Source: Aquimarina sp. RZ0
GTDB lineage: Bacteria; Bacteroidota; Bacteroidia; Flavobacteriales; Flavobacteriaceae
Length of the DNA: 64,000 nucleotides
NCBI RefSeq assembly: GCF_008370685.1
Contig: NZ_VTZU01000030.1
Coordinates: 1 to 64,000, forward strand
Direction of reading: 5' to 3'
A program made the translations under genes and the position numbers. Below, piece after piece: positions 36,830 through 46,283 of the stretch. Under the pieces are notes generated by a model. The model had not been told where the DNA came from, did not search any database, and was given only the letters and a program-made list of their open reading frames with translations. How positions within the stretch are numbered: the first letter of the stretch is position 1; every line of letters begins with the position of its first letter.

Positions 36830-37978
36830 TTAAATAAAGGTAATAAGTAAGTTCAGAACTTGCGATATTTCTTCTTTTGAATTATACGAATGCAGACAAA
36901 AACGCAATCGTTCTTGCCCTTCGGGAACAGTAGGTGATAAAATAGGTTTTACATCAAAACCTTTTTGTTGAATTTTTGTTGCCACCTTTTTTACTCGTTT
37001 GTTTCCGGATAGGATACAGCAGTGTATCGCAGAATTACTTTTTATAAATAATGAGTTGAGATTTATTTTTTCTACTTCTCGATTGAAAAAGTCTATATTC
37101 TCTTTCAGTTTTTTTGTGGCTAAAGTAGTTTCTAACTCTTTATACATTACTAAAATCGATGCTACAGAATGTGGTGGTAATCCTGTAGTATAAATAAAGC
37201 TCCTCGCAAAATTAACCAAATAGCTTTTTAATTGTTCTGATCCCAGAATTACTGCTCCGTGGCATCCTAAAGCTTTGCCAAATGTATTGATTCTGGCAAA
37301 CACCTCGTCTTCCAGTTCTAATTGCTGAAGAAGACCTACACCTTTGTTACCAAACACTCCCGTGGCGTGTGCTTCGTCTACAATCAGGTGATAATTATTT
37401 TTGTTACAAAAAGAAACAAATAATCTCAAATCCGGCGTATCTCCATCCATAGAAAACACAGATTCTGTAACAATATATACTTCTTGATCACTACTCGAGT
37501 CCGATCTAAGCGATTGTATTTTTTTTTCTATAGCTTCTAATTGATTATGAGCAAACTTATAGGATTTGGCATGACTCATTTGTATACCGTCGCGAATAGA
37601 AGCATGAATATACTCATCATACAAAATGATGTCTCCTCGCTGAGGAACAGACGAAAAGAAACCTATATTAGCATCATATCCTGAATTAAATACTAAAGCA
37701 GCTGCCGCATTATGAAATGTTGCCAACATTATTTCTACTTCTGTATATAATTCATGATTTCCAGAAAGTAATCTTGATCCTGTTGCCCCGTTTTGATACA
37801 GTTCTTTTTGTTCTAAAAAGTGATGCGTTTTCTGAAAAATGGTTTTAGAAGATGCAAATCCTAAATAGTCATTAGAAGAAAAATCTATATGATTACTCTG
37901 ACCACATAGTGTTCTCAGTGCATTGATACTTTCTCTATTCTGAAGCTTTTTTTGAAGTTTTTTAGGCAGACGATCCAT
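36830..37978 (-). CDS. bioF: 8-amino-7-oxononanoate synthase
   Basis: 382 residues from the ATG at 37978, which gives the normal MDRLPKKLQKKL start; a GTG eight codons earlier is open. PLP-dependent alpha-oxoamine synthase: HIDFSSNDYLGFASS, GSRLLSGNHELYTEVE, IVDEAHATGVFGNKG and the PLP lysine in NTFGKALGCHGAVILGS. It condenses pimeloyl-ACP/CoA with alanine. First gene of the run bioF-DUF2007-bioD-hydrolase-SEC-C-bioA. Confidence 0.96.
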   Translation of the reverse strand: MDRLPKKLQKKLQNRESINALRTLCGQSNHIDFSSNDYLGFASSKTIFQKTHHFLEQKELYQNGATGSRLLSGNHELYTEVEIMLATFHNAAAALVFNSGYDANIGFFSSVPQRGDIILYDEYIHASIRDGIQMSHAKSYKFAHNQLEAIEKKIQSLRSDSSSDQEVYIVTESVFSMDGDTPDLRLFVSFCNKNNYHLIVDEAHATGVFGNKGVGLLQQLELEDEVFARINTFGKALGCHGAVILGSEQLKSYLVNFARSFIYTTGLPPHSVASILVMYKELETTLATKKLKENIDFFNREVEKINLNSLFIKSNSAIHCCILSGNKRVKKVATKIQQKGFDVKPILSPTVPEGQERLRFCLHSYNSKEEISQVLNLLITFI

Positions 37979-38122
37979 AGTGCTAAAATACGATAATATC
38001 ACGATCCACCCTTAGTACTATTTATGTGTTTAATTTGCATAATAAAACGATATCTTTTTAACTGATTCTTCAGAATAAAAGTTAATCGTAACTCAAGATA
38101 TACTGTTTAGACTAACATCCAG

Positions 38123-38167
38123 AACTAAAGAAAGCTACAGAATTACATTCTGTAGCTTTCTTTAGTT
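38123..38167 (+). terminator. very strong hairpin with T run
   Basis: A 21-bp perfect stem (38123-38143 with 38147-38167), a 3-nt loop and a following T run on the plus strand. No plus-strand gene ends here now. The nearest gene ends are minus-strand. It may be a remnant or serve read-through from the plus side. Confidence 0.7.
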
Positions 38168-38201
38168 TTTATGAAGAGTTTATTAAAAAGAGTGAAGTCT
38201 A

Positions 38202-38363
38202 ATACGATTTGTGATTAAAAAATTCGTATAAATTCATTGAATTATTTTTTCTTTATGCAAGGCAAAAAAATCAAGCATAGCTATAGCTACGGTTTATTTT
38301 TTAAACGAAGTAGAAAGGAAAAAGAAACGATGAATATGCGAAATTTTTAGTTATAAATCGTAT
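38202..38363 (+). repeat. 162-bp palindromic repeat, family A, copy 3
   Basis: Nearly identical to copies 2 and 4 over the full length. Its right edge is 7 bp from the stop of the FG-GAP gene fragment. Confidence 0.92.
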
Positions 38364-38370
38364 AAGTCTC

Positions 38371-39111
38371 TCAATGAGCAAACAATCTTCCTCCAATAGC
38401 AGATACAATTTCGTCACTACCATCACCCGTATAATCCATCGAAAAATTATAGCCTTCGCCACCCCAGTTTCTAGGTGTCAATAAAGATTCTAATGACCAA
38501 CTTTGTCCACTAATCCACTCTCTTTTCAATATCACATTATCAATCGCAGTAATGATTTCATCTTTACCATCAGTATCAGTATCTGCCATCCAAGTAAATG
38601 CACTACTACCCCAATTATTTGAAGTAGTATGAGATTTACTTATAAATCGAGTACCCGTAGATTCTTTAATAAAAATCGTTCCATAATATAAAGAAATAAT
38701 ATCATCTTTACCATCACCATTATAATCTCCAGCATAGGTATAATCACCCCCGCCATATTGACCATCAGTTGACCAGGTTTGACTAGAAAATGCATTCCCT
38801 CTGGAAATTTTCATATACATCAAGGAGTAATAAGCAGAGGCAATATCAGATTTACCATCACCGGTAAAATCACCAACTAAGGTATAATCACTACCTCCCC
38901 AGGCATTATCTACGTTCCAATTGGCATTAATAAACCCTTTTCTATGATTATTCAATTTCATGTAAAAAGTTCCATAATGTGCTGAAGCAATATCAGCAAA
39001 TCCATCACCGTTAAAATCTCCTGTAAAAGTGTATCCCGAACTCCCATATCTTCCGTCTGTTATCCAAACTTGCGAAGTTGCATTAATAAAGAATCCCCGA
39101 GGCAGAGCCAT
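38371..39111 (-). pseudogene. FG-GAP/VCBS repeat protein, 5'-truncated
   Basis: The frame encodes about 247 residues from the first ATG (39111); a TTG at 39123 is also possible. It has five or six repeats with the calcium-binding pattern GDFNGDGFADIASA, GDFTGDGKSDIASA, GDYNGDGKDDIISL, ADTDTDGKDEIITA, DYTGDGSDEIVSA. There is no signal peptide, though such proteins are exported, and an in-frame stop lies 5 codons above the TTG. So the C-terminal part of a larger beta-propeller protein has survived. Whether it is expressed is unknown. Confidence 0.65.
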
Positions 39112-39181
39112 AGGGGTATTCAACGGAAGAAAGTTTTACAATTTAATGAAAACCATCCGTTTTCAAACTTTCCTCTAAAAC

Positions 39182-39300
39182 CTCCGATGCAGAGCATCGG
39201 GGAATTCTATTGATTAAAATACCCTATAAACTACGGTTTCTTTGGATTTTGAAACGAGGCGAAAAGAGAATATGTTATCTCAGAAAATTCAAGGAATAAA
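39182..39300. repeat. REP-like hairpin next to a probable half copy of the palindromic repeat
   Basis: ccgatgc/gcatcgg (39184-39190 with 39194-39200) is followed by gggaattctattg, the same layout as the unit at 6594. From 39231, ctacggtttctttgg and then gaaacgaggcgaaaag resemble the right half of the 162-bp elements (ctacggttt...aaacgaagtagaaag). The left half is missing. Confidence 0.45.
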
Positions 39301-39538
39301 CAGTATTAATAAGTCACTGAATACGAGACAACAGACCATCTTTATCTATTCATAATCTTATCTTCTGCAAGTCACCGTCTCTATTTGGGTAATAATACTC
39401 TTAACATCAATATGCCTTACTGGATAAAAGTTCATCAAATTGAAGTGACAATTTTAGGTTAAAAAATAGTAAAACATATACTAGATTTCCTAAATTTATT
39501 CTTAATAAGAATGGTACTTAAAAAAACAATTATAAGCT
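39301..39538. other. gene-free stretch before the acetyltransferase
   Basis: No ORF, RNA or hairpin of note is seen here. It presumably contains the promoter of the gene starting at 39539. Confidence 0.4.
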
Positions 39539-40078
39539 GTGAATATAACTTATACCACTGCATCGACGAGCAGAGAATTAGAAGAAATTCTTCAACTTCA
39601 ACAACAGAATTTAGCTATCTCAATCTCAAAAGAAGAAAAGAAAAAAGAAGGATTTGTTACTGTACAACATGATATCGAGATTCTCAGTAAAATGAATGGC
39701 ATTGAACCACATATTATTGCTAAAGATGGTGATACTGTTATTGGCTATACTTTATGTATGACAAAAGATTTTGGTCAGGATATCCCTGTACTCATACCCC
39801 TATTCAGAGAAGTTGAGAAGTCTACGTATCGATCTAAAAATTTTATTGTAATGGGTCAGGTTTGTATTGATAAGGGATATCGTGGCCAGGGGGTTTTTAG
39901 AGGATTATATCAACATATGAAAAAAAAATTACAGCACACATATGATATATTGATTACAGAAGTGGCAGCAGACAACCTTCGTTCTTTACAGGCTCATCAG
40001 GCTATTGGTTTTAAAACTTTAGTCACCCATGAAAATGATGGTATAAAGTGGCATCTTATTCATTGGAACTGGGAATAA
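39539..40078 (+). CDS. GNAT family N-acetyltransferase
   Basis: 179 residues with a GTG start. The acetyl-CoA motif is VCIDKGYRGQGVFRGLYQHM (about 122-141), preceded by GYTLCMTKDFG and followed by ITEVAADNLRSLQAHQAIGF. The substrate is unknown. Its 3' end overlaps that of the S9 peptidase gene by 23 bp, tail to tail. Confidence 0.88.
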   Translation: MNITYTTASTSRELEEILQLQQQNLAISISKEEKKKEGFVTVQHDIEILSKMNGIEPHIIAKDGDTVIGYTLCMTKDFGQDIPVLIPLFREVEKSTYRSKNFIVMGQVCIDKGYRGQGVFRGLYQHMKKKLQHTYDILITEVAADNLRSLQAHQAIGFKTLVTHENDGIKWHLIHWNWE

Positions 40079-42905
40079 CCATTTTTGTTTCTGTTTCTTC
40101 TAGATCGTATCCAAAATCTTTTCCTTTTTCTACTCGAGAGACGCCCTTAGTCATCCACTTTGGTGCAGGTTCTCTTTTTAAATAATGATCAAAAAACTGC
40201 ATCATCCTAATCGATAAATCTTGCTTATTCTTTTCTTTTCGTAAATTATGCCCTTCATCATTGTATACCAAAAGCCAGACGGGTTTTTGCAATCTACGCA
40301 TTCCCATAAACATTTCTATTCCCTGATAATAGGGGACAGCCCCATCATTATCATTATGCATCATTAACAAGGGCGTTTGGATTTTTGGGATACCAAACAA
40401 TGGAGAATTTTCTATATATAGATCGAACCCATCCCATAAGTTCTTTCCGATTCTACTTTGAGATTTCTCATATTGAAAAGCTCTACTCAATCCGGATTGC
40501 CATCGTATGCCACCATATGCAGATGTCATATTGCTTACAGGAGCACCTGCCATAGCAGCCTTAAATTTATTAGTAACTGTTATTAGATATGCTACCTGAT
40601 ATCCTCCCCAGCTCTGCCCCTGAATTGCCATATTCTTACGATCAATATATCCTGACTGTTCTAAAGCTTCTACACCAGAAACAATACAATTATATGCACT
40701 CGGCCCTGGTTTACCATCTTCATAAACAATATCCGGAACAAACATTATATAATCATTACTTACCAAATACGATGGATTTACTATGGATGCGCTGGGTCTT
40801 GGAGTATAATATCTTCTGTAACTATCTGACCTTTTTTCATAAAAATAAGTAATCAAAGGATATTTTTTTGATGGATCAAAATCTTCTGGTTTATATACAA
40901 TTCCTTCTAATGGTTTGCCATCATAGGTTTTCCAAGAAAAAAGCTCTGCAGTTCCCCATTTAAATTCTTTTTTATGTGGATTTGCTTCTGTTATCTGAGC
41001 TATGGTAGAAAAATTATTATTAGTTACGTGAACATCCTGAAATGTATTGAAATTTTGCTTTCTAAATGTAAATATGGTTCCTTTTTTAGCTTTTCGATAT
41101 TGATTTATAAAAAACTCTGTTGGTTTGATTTTTTCTTGTAATCTATTATTTTTTAACCCGTATAAACCAGAGGCTTTTGTTTTTTTACTAAAACTTGTAA
41201 TCATCAATGAACCACCAATATAAGAAGCCATGTTTTTATTTTCCTTGTCTAGCCTTTGAGTTCTGTATTCTGTTTCATTTTTTCTACCATTCCCTGTAAT
41301 ATTAACAGGTATTGATTGAGTAGAAAGAGAAACTTTCCAGATATCGTATTTATCAAAAAGCAATGCATTCCCTTCTTTATCAAATCCTCCAAAACCATAT
41401 GGATATGGCAACATAGGTCGATCTTCATCTTCATTATAAAACGCAACATCCAGGGTATTGGTTAAGTTTACTTTCTTCGTTGTTGACAAATTTATAGAAA
41501 ACCAATTTTTGCCGCTCAGGTCATAGTATAATGCATATTTACCATCAGGTGACAAGATAGGGTCTAATCCAGCATTTCTAAGACCTAATCGTTTCTCACC
41601 TGTATAGGTATCAATGATATAAAAATCTCCTTTCCAGGGCAGGTTCCAGGAACGTTCGAGATCATTATAGCCTGTAAAACCCAGTATATAACGCTGCTCT
41701 TTATTGTTATCAAAGATAAGTTCGTTAATAGTTTCGTCTTGTATATCTACATAGATTTTCTTTGTAGTATCATAGTATGATGTATACGATTTTTTGTTTA
41801 ACTCATCAAATCGTGATTTTTGTTCTGGTTGTATAATTTTATCCTGCCAGTTCCAGACATCAACTTGTGGTTTTTCATCTTCTAATAAAATAGTATCTTT
41901 TGCATATGCCAAAATAGGTTTAGAATTAAAAAAAAGTCTATCACCACTTTCTGAAAAAGAAGGTGATTGATCTTTACTCAACTCCCAATGATCTCTGAGG
42001 TTTCTTCCTAATGTATCTATTAATCGAGTAAGTTTTTCATTCGTATAATAGAATACTTCAAATTTCAAGGAATCTACTGCTGTAGAATCTTTTGCAGAAA
42101 TAAAAGAAAACTGCTTTCCTGTTTTGTCTACCGATAATTTTTCATACACATAATGGCTCGTATCTATTGTTGTTCTAGACTTTGACAATATATCATATTT
42201 GTAAACTCCTAGATCTTTTCCTTTTTTCTTTTCATTTTTTAAACTAAAATAAAATGTATCTCCTCTTCTAGGAACAGCAATATCTTTTATGTGATGAATG
42301 GTGTCTTTTTTCTTTGTTTTCAGTATGTAAATAAGTGCATAATCCTGTTTAAAAGCTTCTCCAATCTTGTTTTTTAAGGAATCCTTCTTAGCCTTTGTGA
42401 GACTATCTTTTTCTTCTTTTTTCTTTTCCTTTTTTTGCTCTTTATATTTTTCTATTACAATCCATCCTTCTTTTTCTTTTGGTATTTCGTATTTTTTTAC
42501 ATTAAGAATAGAATCATATAGTACCTTATTCTTTACATCATAAATGAACAAATCATCTTTTGATCTACTATCATTTTTTTCTTTTTTCTTTTTTTCTTCT
42601 CTAAGAACCTCATATTTTGGTTTTCTCTTAAAAATTACAAAGTTTTCATCATTCGTTACAGATGCATCATAACCATTAAAAAAGGTGAATTTCTCTTTAT
42701 CTTTCGTATTATATATTTCGATATGTCCATCGCCACGTTTGGTAGCAGTCTTTATAGTAGAAACAACTAATTTTCCCGTATTAGAAATTGTAACATCATG
42801 AATACTTTTCCATAAATCATAATCATTATGGCTAATAGATTTTTTCTGTGAAAAAATTAGTGTTGTGATGAAGAGAAAAAGCAGAGTGATTATATTCTTA
42901 ACCAT
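40056..42905 (-). CDS. S9 family (prolyl oligopeptidase) serine peptidase
   Basis: 949 residues with a signal peptide. A long beta-propeller N-terminal region carries a Lys/Glu-rich insertion (about 95-180). The alpha/beta-hydrolase domain is C-terminal: Ser765 in GQSWGGYQVAY, Asp854 in MMHNDNDGAVP and His886 in NDEGHNL complete the triad. It resembles periplasmic acylaminoacyl/dipeptidyl peptidases of Bacteroidetes. It is longer than most S9C enzymes because of the insertion and C-terminal tail. Confidence 0.92.
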   Translation of the reverse strand: MVKNIITLLFLFITTLIFSQKKSISHNDYDLWKSIHDVTISNTGKLVVSTIKTATKRGDGHIEIYNTKDKEKFTFFNGYDASVTNDENFVIFKRKPKYEVLREEKKKKEKNDSRSKDDLFIYDVKNKVLYDSILNVKKYEIPKEKEGWIVIEKYKEQKKEKKKEEKDSLTKAKKDSLKNKIGEAFKQDYALIYILKTKKKDTIHHIKDIAVPRRGDTFYFSLKNEKKKGKDLGVYKYDILSKSRTTIDTSHYVYEKLSVDKTGKQFSFISAKDSTAVDSLKFEVFYYTNEKLTRLIDTLGRNLRDHWELSKDQSPSFSESGDRLFFNSKPILAYAKDTILLEDEKPQVDVWNWQDKIIQPEQKSRFDELNKKSYTSYYDTTKKIYVDIQDETINELIFDNNKEQRYILGFTGYNDLERSWNLPWKGDFYIIDTYTGEKRLGLRNAGLDPILSPDGKYALYYDLSGKNWFSINLSTTKKVNLTNTLDVAFYNEDEDRPMLPYPYGFGGFDKEGNALLFDKYDIWKVSLSTQSIPVNITGNGRKNETEYRTQRLDKENKNMASYIGGSLMITSFSKKTKASGLYGLKNNRLQEKIKPTEFFINQYRKAKKGTIFTFRKQNFNTFQDVHVTNNNFSTIAQITEANPHKKEFKWGTAELFSWKTYDGKPLEGIVYKPEDFDPSKKYPLITYFYEKRSDSYRRYYTPRPSASIVNPSYLVSNDYIMFVPDIVYEDGKPGPSAYNCIVSGVEALEQSGYIDRKNMAIQGQSWGGYQVAYLITVTNKFKAAMAGAPVSNMTSAYGGIRWQSGLSRAFQYEKSQSRIGKNLWDGFDLYIENSPLFGIPKIQTPLLMMHNDNDGAVPYYQGIEMFMGMRRLQKPVWLLVYNDEGHNLRKEKNKQDLSIRMMQFFDHYLKREPAPKWMTKGVSRVEKGKDFGYDLEETETKMVIPSSNE

Positions 42906-43104
42906 TACGTTGAGTTATCTATTACCAGATTACAATGGAATTATTAACTAAAATCTTATCTTTTTGATTCAGTCAATAATGATTTCATATAAAACTGATA
43001 TAATTCTTCTGAAATGTATAAAACGTTTTATTTACATATAATCGTTTAACATAATTTTATATATAAAATTTAGTAATATTCTGAAAATATCCAGTAGCTG
43101 AGAA
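42906..43104. other. leader region of the S9 peptidase
   Basis: No gene seen. AT-rich and likely to hold the S9 promoter. Confidence 0.3.
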
Positions 43105-43142
43105 AAAAAGAGGATGTTTAAAAATTCAGACATCCTCTTTTT
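43105..43142 (-). terminator. terminator of the lipoprotein gene at 43265
   Basis: On the minus strand acatcctcttttt-type arms (43130-43142 with 43105-43117) form a 13-bp stem around a 12-nt loop, followed by a T run. Confidence 0.8.
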
Positions 43143-43264
43143 ATATTACAGATATTTCAAAAAAAACAAAATGGAATTACACAGAGATAATCATAATTTT
43201 CTGAATCTTTTCTCAAAGTATGATATTCGTTATTTATTCTAAAAAATTCAAATGGCAAATGGTA

Positions 43265-44278
43265 TTACTGTATTCCCAAATAAGGGTTATAACTATACGT
43301 TTTACTAAAACGTCCTAGCCCATCAAAATACTGATCTACCAAGTGTGCTGGATAGTATGCTAATCCACCAGCTAACAGACCTTGACCTCCTCCATCATTT
43401 TTATCATCCCAATTCCAGGGTGCATTAGCAGTCCCATTGCCATAGGATTTTCTGAATGATTTGGCATTGCTAAACAAATTGGTATTAAATCGTTGATCCC
43501 ACATACCGCCTCTATCAAAAATATTTACTAGTTTATACTTCACATTTCTATCATAAATATTTGAAGGATGTTCGCTAGTTGTTTTACTTGGGTAGTAAAC
43601 GACATAATCGTTACCACCAGGTTGTAGCTTTGCGTGCGCTTTGATCCCATGTCCTTTGGCTTCTGCCGAAGTTTTAAAACGATTTATGCCATTGTCATTC
43701 TTTGTAGTCAAGGTACCATCTATATTTTCATTACCATTAGTAAGCCCGGAATTAGAAGCTTTGTAAGAATAAAAATCTGAGTGAAATACGGTTACAATGC
43801 CCAAGGCTTTACCATAGGTAGAGTTGTCTTTTTTAACAACTGTAAGGACTCCCTCAAGATCATTTTCATGTTCATCAATTCTGTACAGAAACCAAACATC
43901 TGTCCAGTCTCTAGGATGAAAAAATGCATAGGTGATAAAATAATGCGTAGATGTTTCTACTACAGAATAATAAGATACTGCTTTTCCTTTTCTGGAAGAA
44001 TTCGAAATGTTATTCCAATTATTCCGCGCATTGAGATCACCATCAAAATCATAACGCGTAATATAATCTGCTTTACCACTCAATCCATGTGAACCTGTAT
44101 TGTCTACATCTTGATAATGAATAGGCGCATGACGATATGCCAGATCCAGATAGAAATTTTGATTTTTATTTGTTGTTATAAGATCTTCTTCTACTCTCTT
44201 TTCGAGAAACAGATCGTCCGATGTTTGGCAACTATACAATAAAACAGAAAGCGCGAAAAGTAATTGTGTTTTTTTCAT
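43265..44278 (-). CDS. lipoprotein of unknown function with a FHPRDW/HENDLEG core
   Basis: 337 residues. Lipoprotein signal ending VLLYSCQTSDD. Conserved-looking blocks are SYYSVVETSTHYFITYAFFHPRDW-type strands (about 107-130), DEHENDLEG (about 143-151), HAKLQPGGNDYVVYYP and a Trp/Gly-rich C-terminus. The HxRDW and ENDLEG pair is reminiscent of the NPP1/Vps62-like fold, in which His and Glu residues bind metal, but I am not sure. Single gene with its own terminator. Confidence 0.65.
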   Translation of the reverse strand: MKKTQLLFALSVLLYSCQTSDDLFLEKRVEEDLITTNKNQNFYLDLAYRHAPIHYQDVDNTGSHGLSGKADYITRYDFDGDLNARNNWNNISNSSRKGKAVSYYSVVETSTHYFITYAFFHPRDWTDVWFLYRIDEHENDLEGVLTVVKKDNSTYGKALGIVTVFHSDFYSYKASNSGLTNGNENIDGTLTTKNDNGINRFKTSAEAKGHGIKAHAKLQPGGNDYVVYYPSKTTSEHPSNIYDRNVKYKLVNIFDRGGMWDQRFNTNLFSNAKSFRKSYGNGTANAPWNWDDKNDGGGQGLLAGGLAYYPAHLVDQYFDGLGRFSKTYSYNPYLGIQ

Positions 44279-44592
44279 TTTAACTAAATTTTCAGGTTAG
44301 TATATACTGCTAAAAGTATCTTTTTGAAAAAGGCTACATATTAAGAAGGGATTAAGAATTATGACTAAAAGTTATATTATCTTCAAGTAATAAAAACAAT
44401 AAGAACAACGAGGTTAAATCACTAAAAATAAAGTTATTAAATTCATTTTTGTTATTTAAATGTTATGAAAAAAAAGCAACAAGTGACGGTATGTTTCTAG
44501 ATCTTTATATTATTATTAGGGTTTCTAAAACCACTATTTTTTGGCGGTAGGATTATCTATTTTCGAGATATAAAATTATAACCACATCACTC
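44279..44592. other. intergenic region between divergent genes
   Basis: 314 bp upstream of both the lipoprotein and the phosphatase gene. AT-rich, with no clear TAnnTTTG pair, repeat or RNA seen. Confidence 0.35.
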
Positions 44593-45213
44593 ATGAAATC
44601 TACGAAGAAGTTTGTCTTTTCTATCTTAGGTATTGCAATCATAATTACATTATTATACGTATATGAAGTTCATTTTGATTATCGGTTTACAGAAGTCACC
44701 AAAGGAAAAGTATACCGATCTGCCAAGATTCCTCCTGATCAAATTGATGATTACATCAAAAAATATGGAATAAAAACTGTAATTGACCTGAGAATTGGCA
44801 ATTTAATAGACCCATTGAACCCAAGCTTATCAAAAGACATATCTTCAGAAAAAAAAGCCGTAGAGACTATAAAAGGTGTTAACTATATAAATATCCCGTC
44901 ACATCAGATTCCTTCTGAGCAGAATCTGCAAATGTTTTATGAAACCCTGGATAAAGAAAATGCTTTTCCTGCTCTAATACATTGTCATCATGGTACTGGT
45001 AGAGCGATATTATATAGTGCATTATACCGTATAGAATACGAAGGTCTCTCCAACGAAGAAGCTAGATTACAAACAAAGTTTCCGATATATTTAAGTTCTT
45101 TTGACAAAGGTACACCAAAAGGAGAATGGCTTAAAAAATATGACCGCCGCAAAAACACTGAATATGCAGTATCTCCTGATATGATACAAGGTGATAAATC
45201 AATTGCTAACTAA
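44593..45213 (+). CDS. membrane-anchored dual-specificity/tyrosine phosphatase
   Basis: 206 residues. One N-terminal membrane helix (about 7-25). The P-loop HCHHGTGRA holds catalytic Cys131 and Arg137 (CX5R), preceded by TVIDLRIGN (62-70). Related enzymes act on phosphotyrosine or on phospholipid/sugar phosphates. It is 14 bp upstream of the epimerase gene, so a role in glycan or lipid phosphate processing is possible. Confidence 0.85.
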   Translation: MKSTKKFVFSILGIAIIITLLYVYEVHFDYRFTEVTKGKVYRSAKIPPDQIDDYIKKYGIKTVIDLRIGNLIDPLNPSLSKDISSEKKAVETIKGVNYINIPSHQIPSEQNLQMFYETLDKENAFPALIHCHHGTGRAILYSALYRIEYEGLSNEEARLQTKFPIYLSSFDKGTPKGEWLKKYDRRKNTEYAVSPDMIQGDKSIAN

Positions 45214-45227
45214 TTAACTAATTTGAT

Positions 45228-46283
45228 ATGAAAATTTTAGTAACAGGTTCCGCAGGGTTTATTGGTTTTCATGTAACTCAAAGATTACTAAAAAACGGAC
45301 ATCAGGTAGTAGGTTTTGACAATCTTAATTCATATTACAATCCTCAATTAAAATACGATCGACTTGCAGAAACAGGAATCCCGTTTCATAAAATAATAGA
45401 TGCGCGGTTCGTTGAGTCTACTACCCATTCTGGATATCGTTTTATCAAAATGGATCTCACACAGAAAGGCGCATTAATGGATCTGTTCAGATATGAACGT
45501 TTTGACACCGTAATCCATCTGGCTGCACAGGCTGGTGTACGTTACAGTATAGAAAATCCTAGTATTTATGTAAAGAGCAATATTGAAGGGTTTCTAAATA
45601 TTCTTGAAGCCTGCAGACACTACCCTGTTACCCATTTAATTTATGCATCAAGTTCATCTGTATATGGCAACAACAAAAAAGTGCCATTTTCTATTGATGA
45701 TCGTGTAGATAACCCAGTAAGTTTATATGCCGCCACAAAGAAAAGTAATGAATTAATGGCGTATACGTATAGCCATCTTTTTAAAATCCCTACGACTGGA
45801 TTACGTTTTTTTACTGTATATGGCCCCTGGGGAAGACCTGATATGGCTCCTTCTCTTTTTACCGATGCCATTATTAATAACAGGTCTATAAATGTTTTTA
45901 ATAATGGGAATATGGAACGTGATTTTACATATATTGATGATATCGTAGAAGGAATCACCAGAATATCCCAAAAAATTCCTATTTCTGAACCTGAAGAAAA
46001 AGCTCCGTATACATTACACAACATAGGGAATAGTAACCCCATTAAATTAATGGATTTTATAACTTCTATTGAGAAAAATCTAAATACGAAAGCAAAAAAG
46101 ACTTTTCTCCCTATGCAACCGGGAGATGTACAAAAGACCTATGCAGATATTAATAGTTTGACTGAATCCGTAGCGTATTCTCCCTGTACAAGATTAGATG
46201 ATGGCGTAAAAAAGTTTATAGATTGGTATATTTCCTATATCGTAAAAGATCAATTTAATAACAAAAAGAAAATGACTGTTTAG
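45228..46283 (+). CDS. NAD-dependent nucleotide-sugar epimerase (UDP-glucuronate 4-epimerase-like)
   Basis: 351 residues, extended SDR. The Rossmann motif TGSAGFIGFHV is at 6-16, the active-site Ser-Tyr-x3-Lys lies in SSSSVYGNN and YAATKKSNELMA, and FFTVYGPWGRPDMAPSLFTDAI is the block shared by UDP-glucuronate epimerases. GIPFHKII and DAIINNRSINVFNNGNMERDFTYIDD support that class. It supplies a sugar nucleotide such as UDP-galacturonate. Its stop overlaps that of the convergent GT39 gene. Confidence 0.92.
   Translation: MKILVTGSAGFIGFHVTQRLLKNGHQVVGFDNLNSYYNPQLKYDRLAETGIPFHKIIDARFVESTTHSGYRFIKMDLTQKGALMDLFRYERFDTVIHLAAQAGVRYSIENPSIYVKSNIEGFLNILEACRHYPVTHLIYASSSSVYGNNKKVPFSIDDRVDNPVSLYAATKKSNELMAYTYSHLFKIPTTGLRFFTVYGPWGRPDMAPSLFTDAIINNRSINVFNNGNMERDFTYIDDIVEGITRISQKIPISEPEEKAPYTLHNIGNSNPIKLMDFITSIEKNLNTKAKKTFLPMQPGDVQKTYADINSLTESVAYSPCTRLDDGVKKFIDWYISYIVKDQFNNKKKMTV

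Noticed and set aside
40589..40852. Plus-strand ORFs opposite the S9 peptidase, and similar antisense ORFs in bioA and the SEC-C gene
   Set aside because: These are shadows of conserved genes on the other strand, with no independent evidence of coding.
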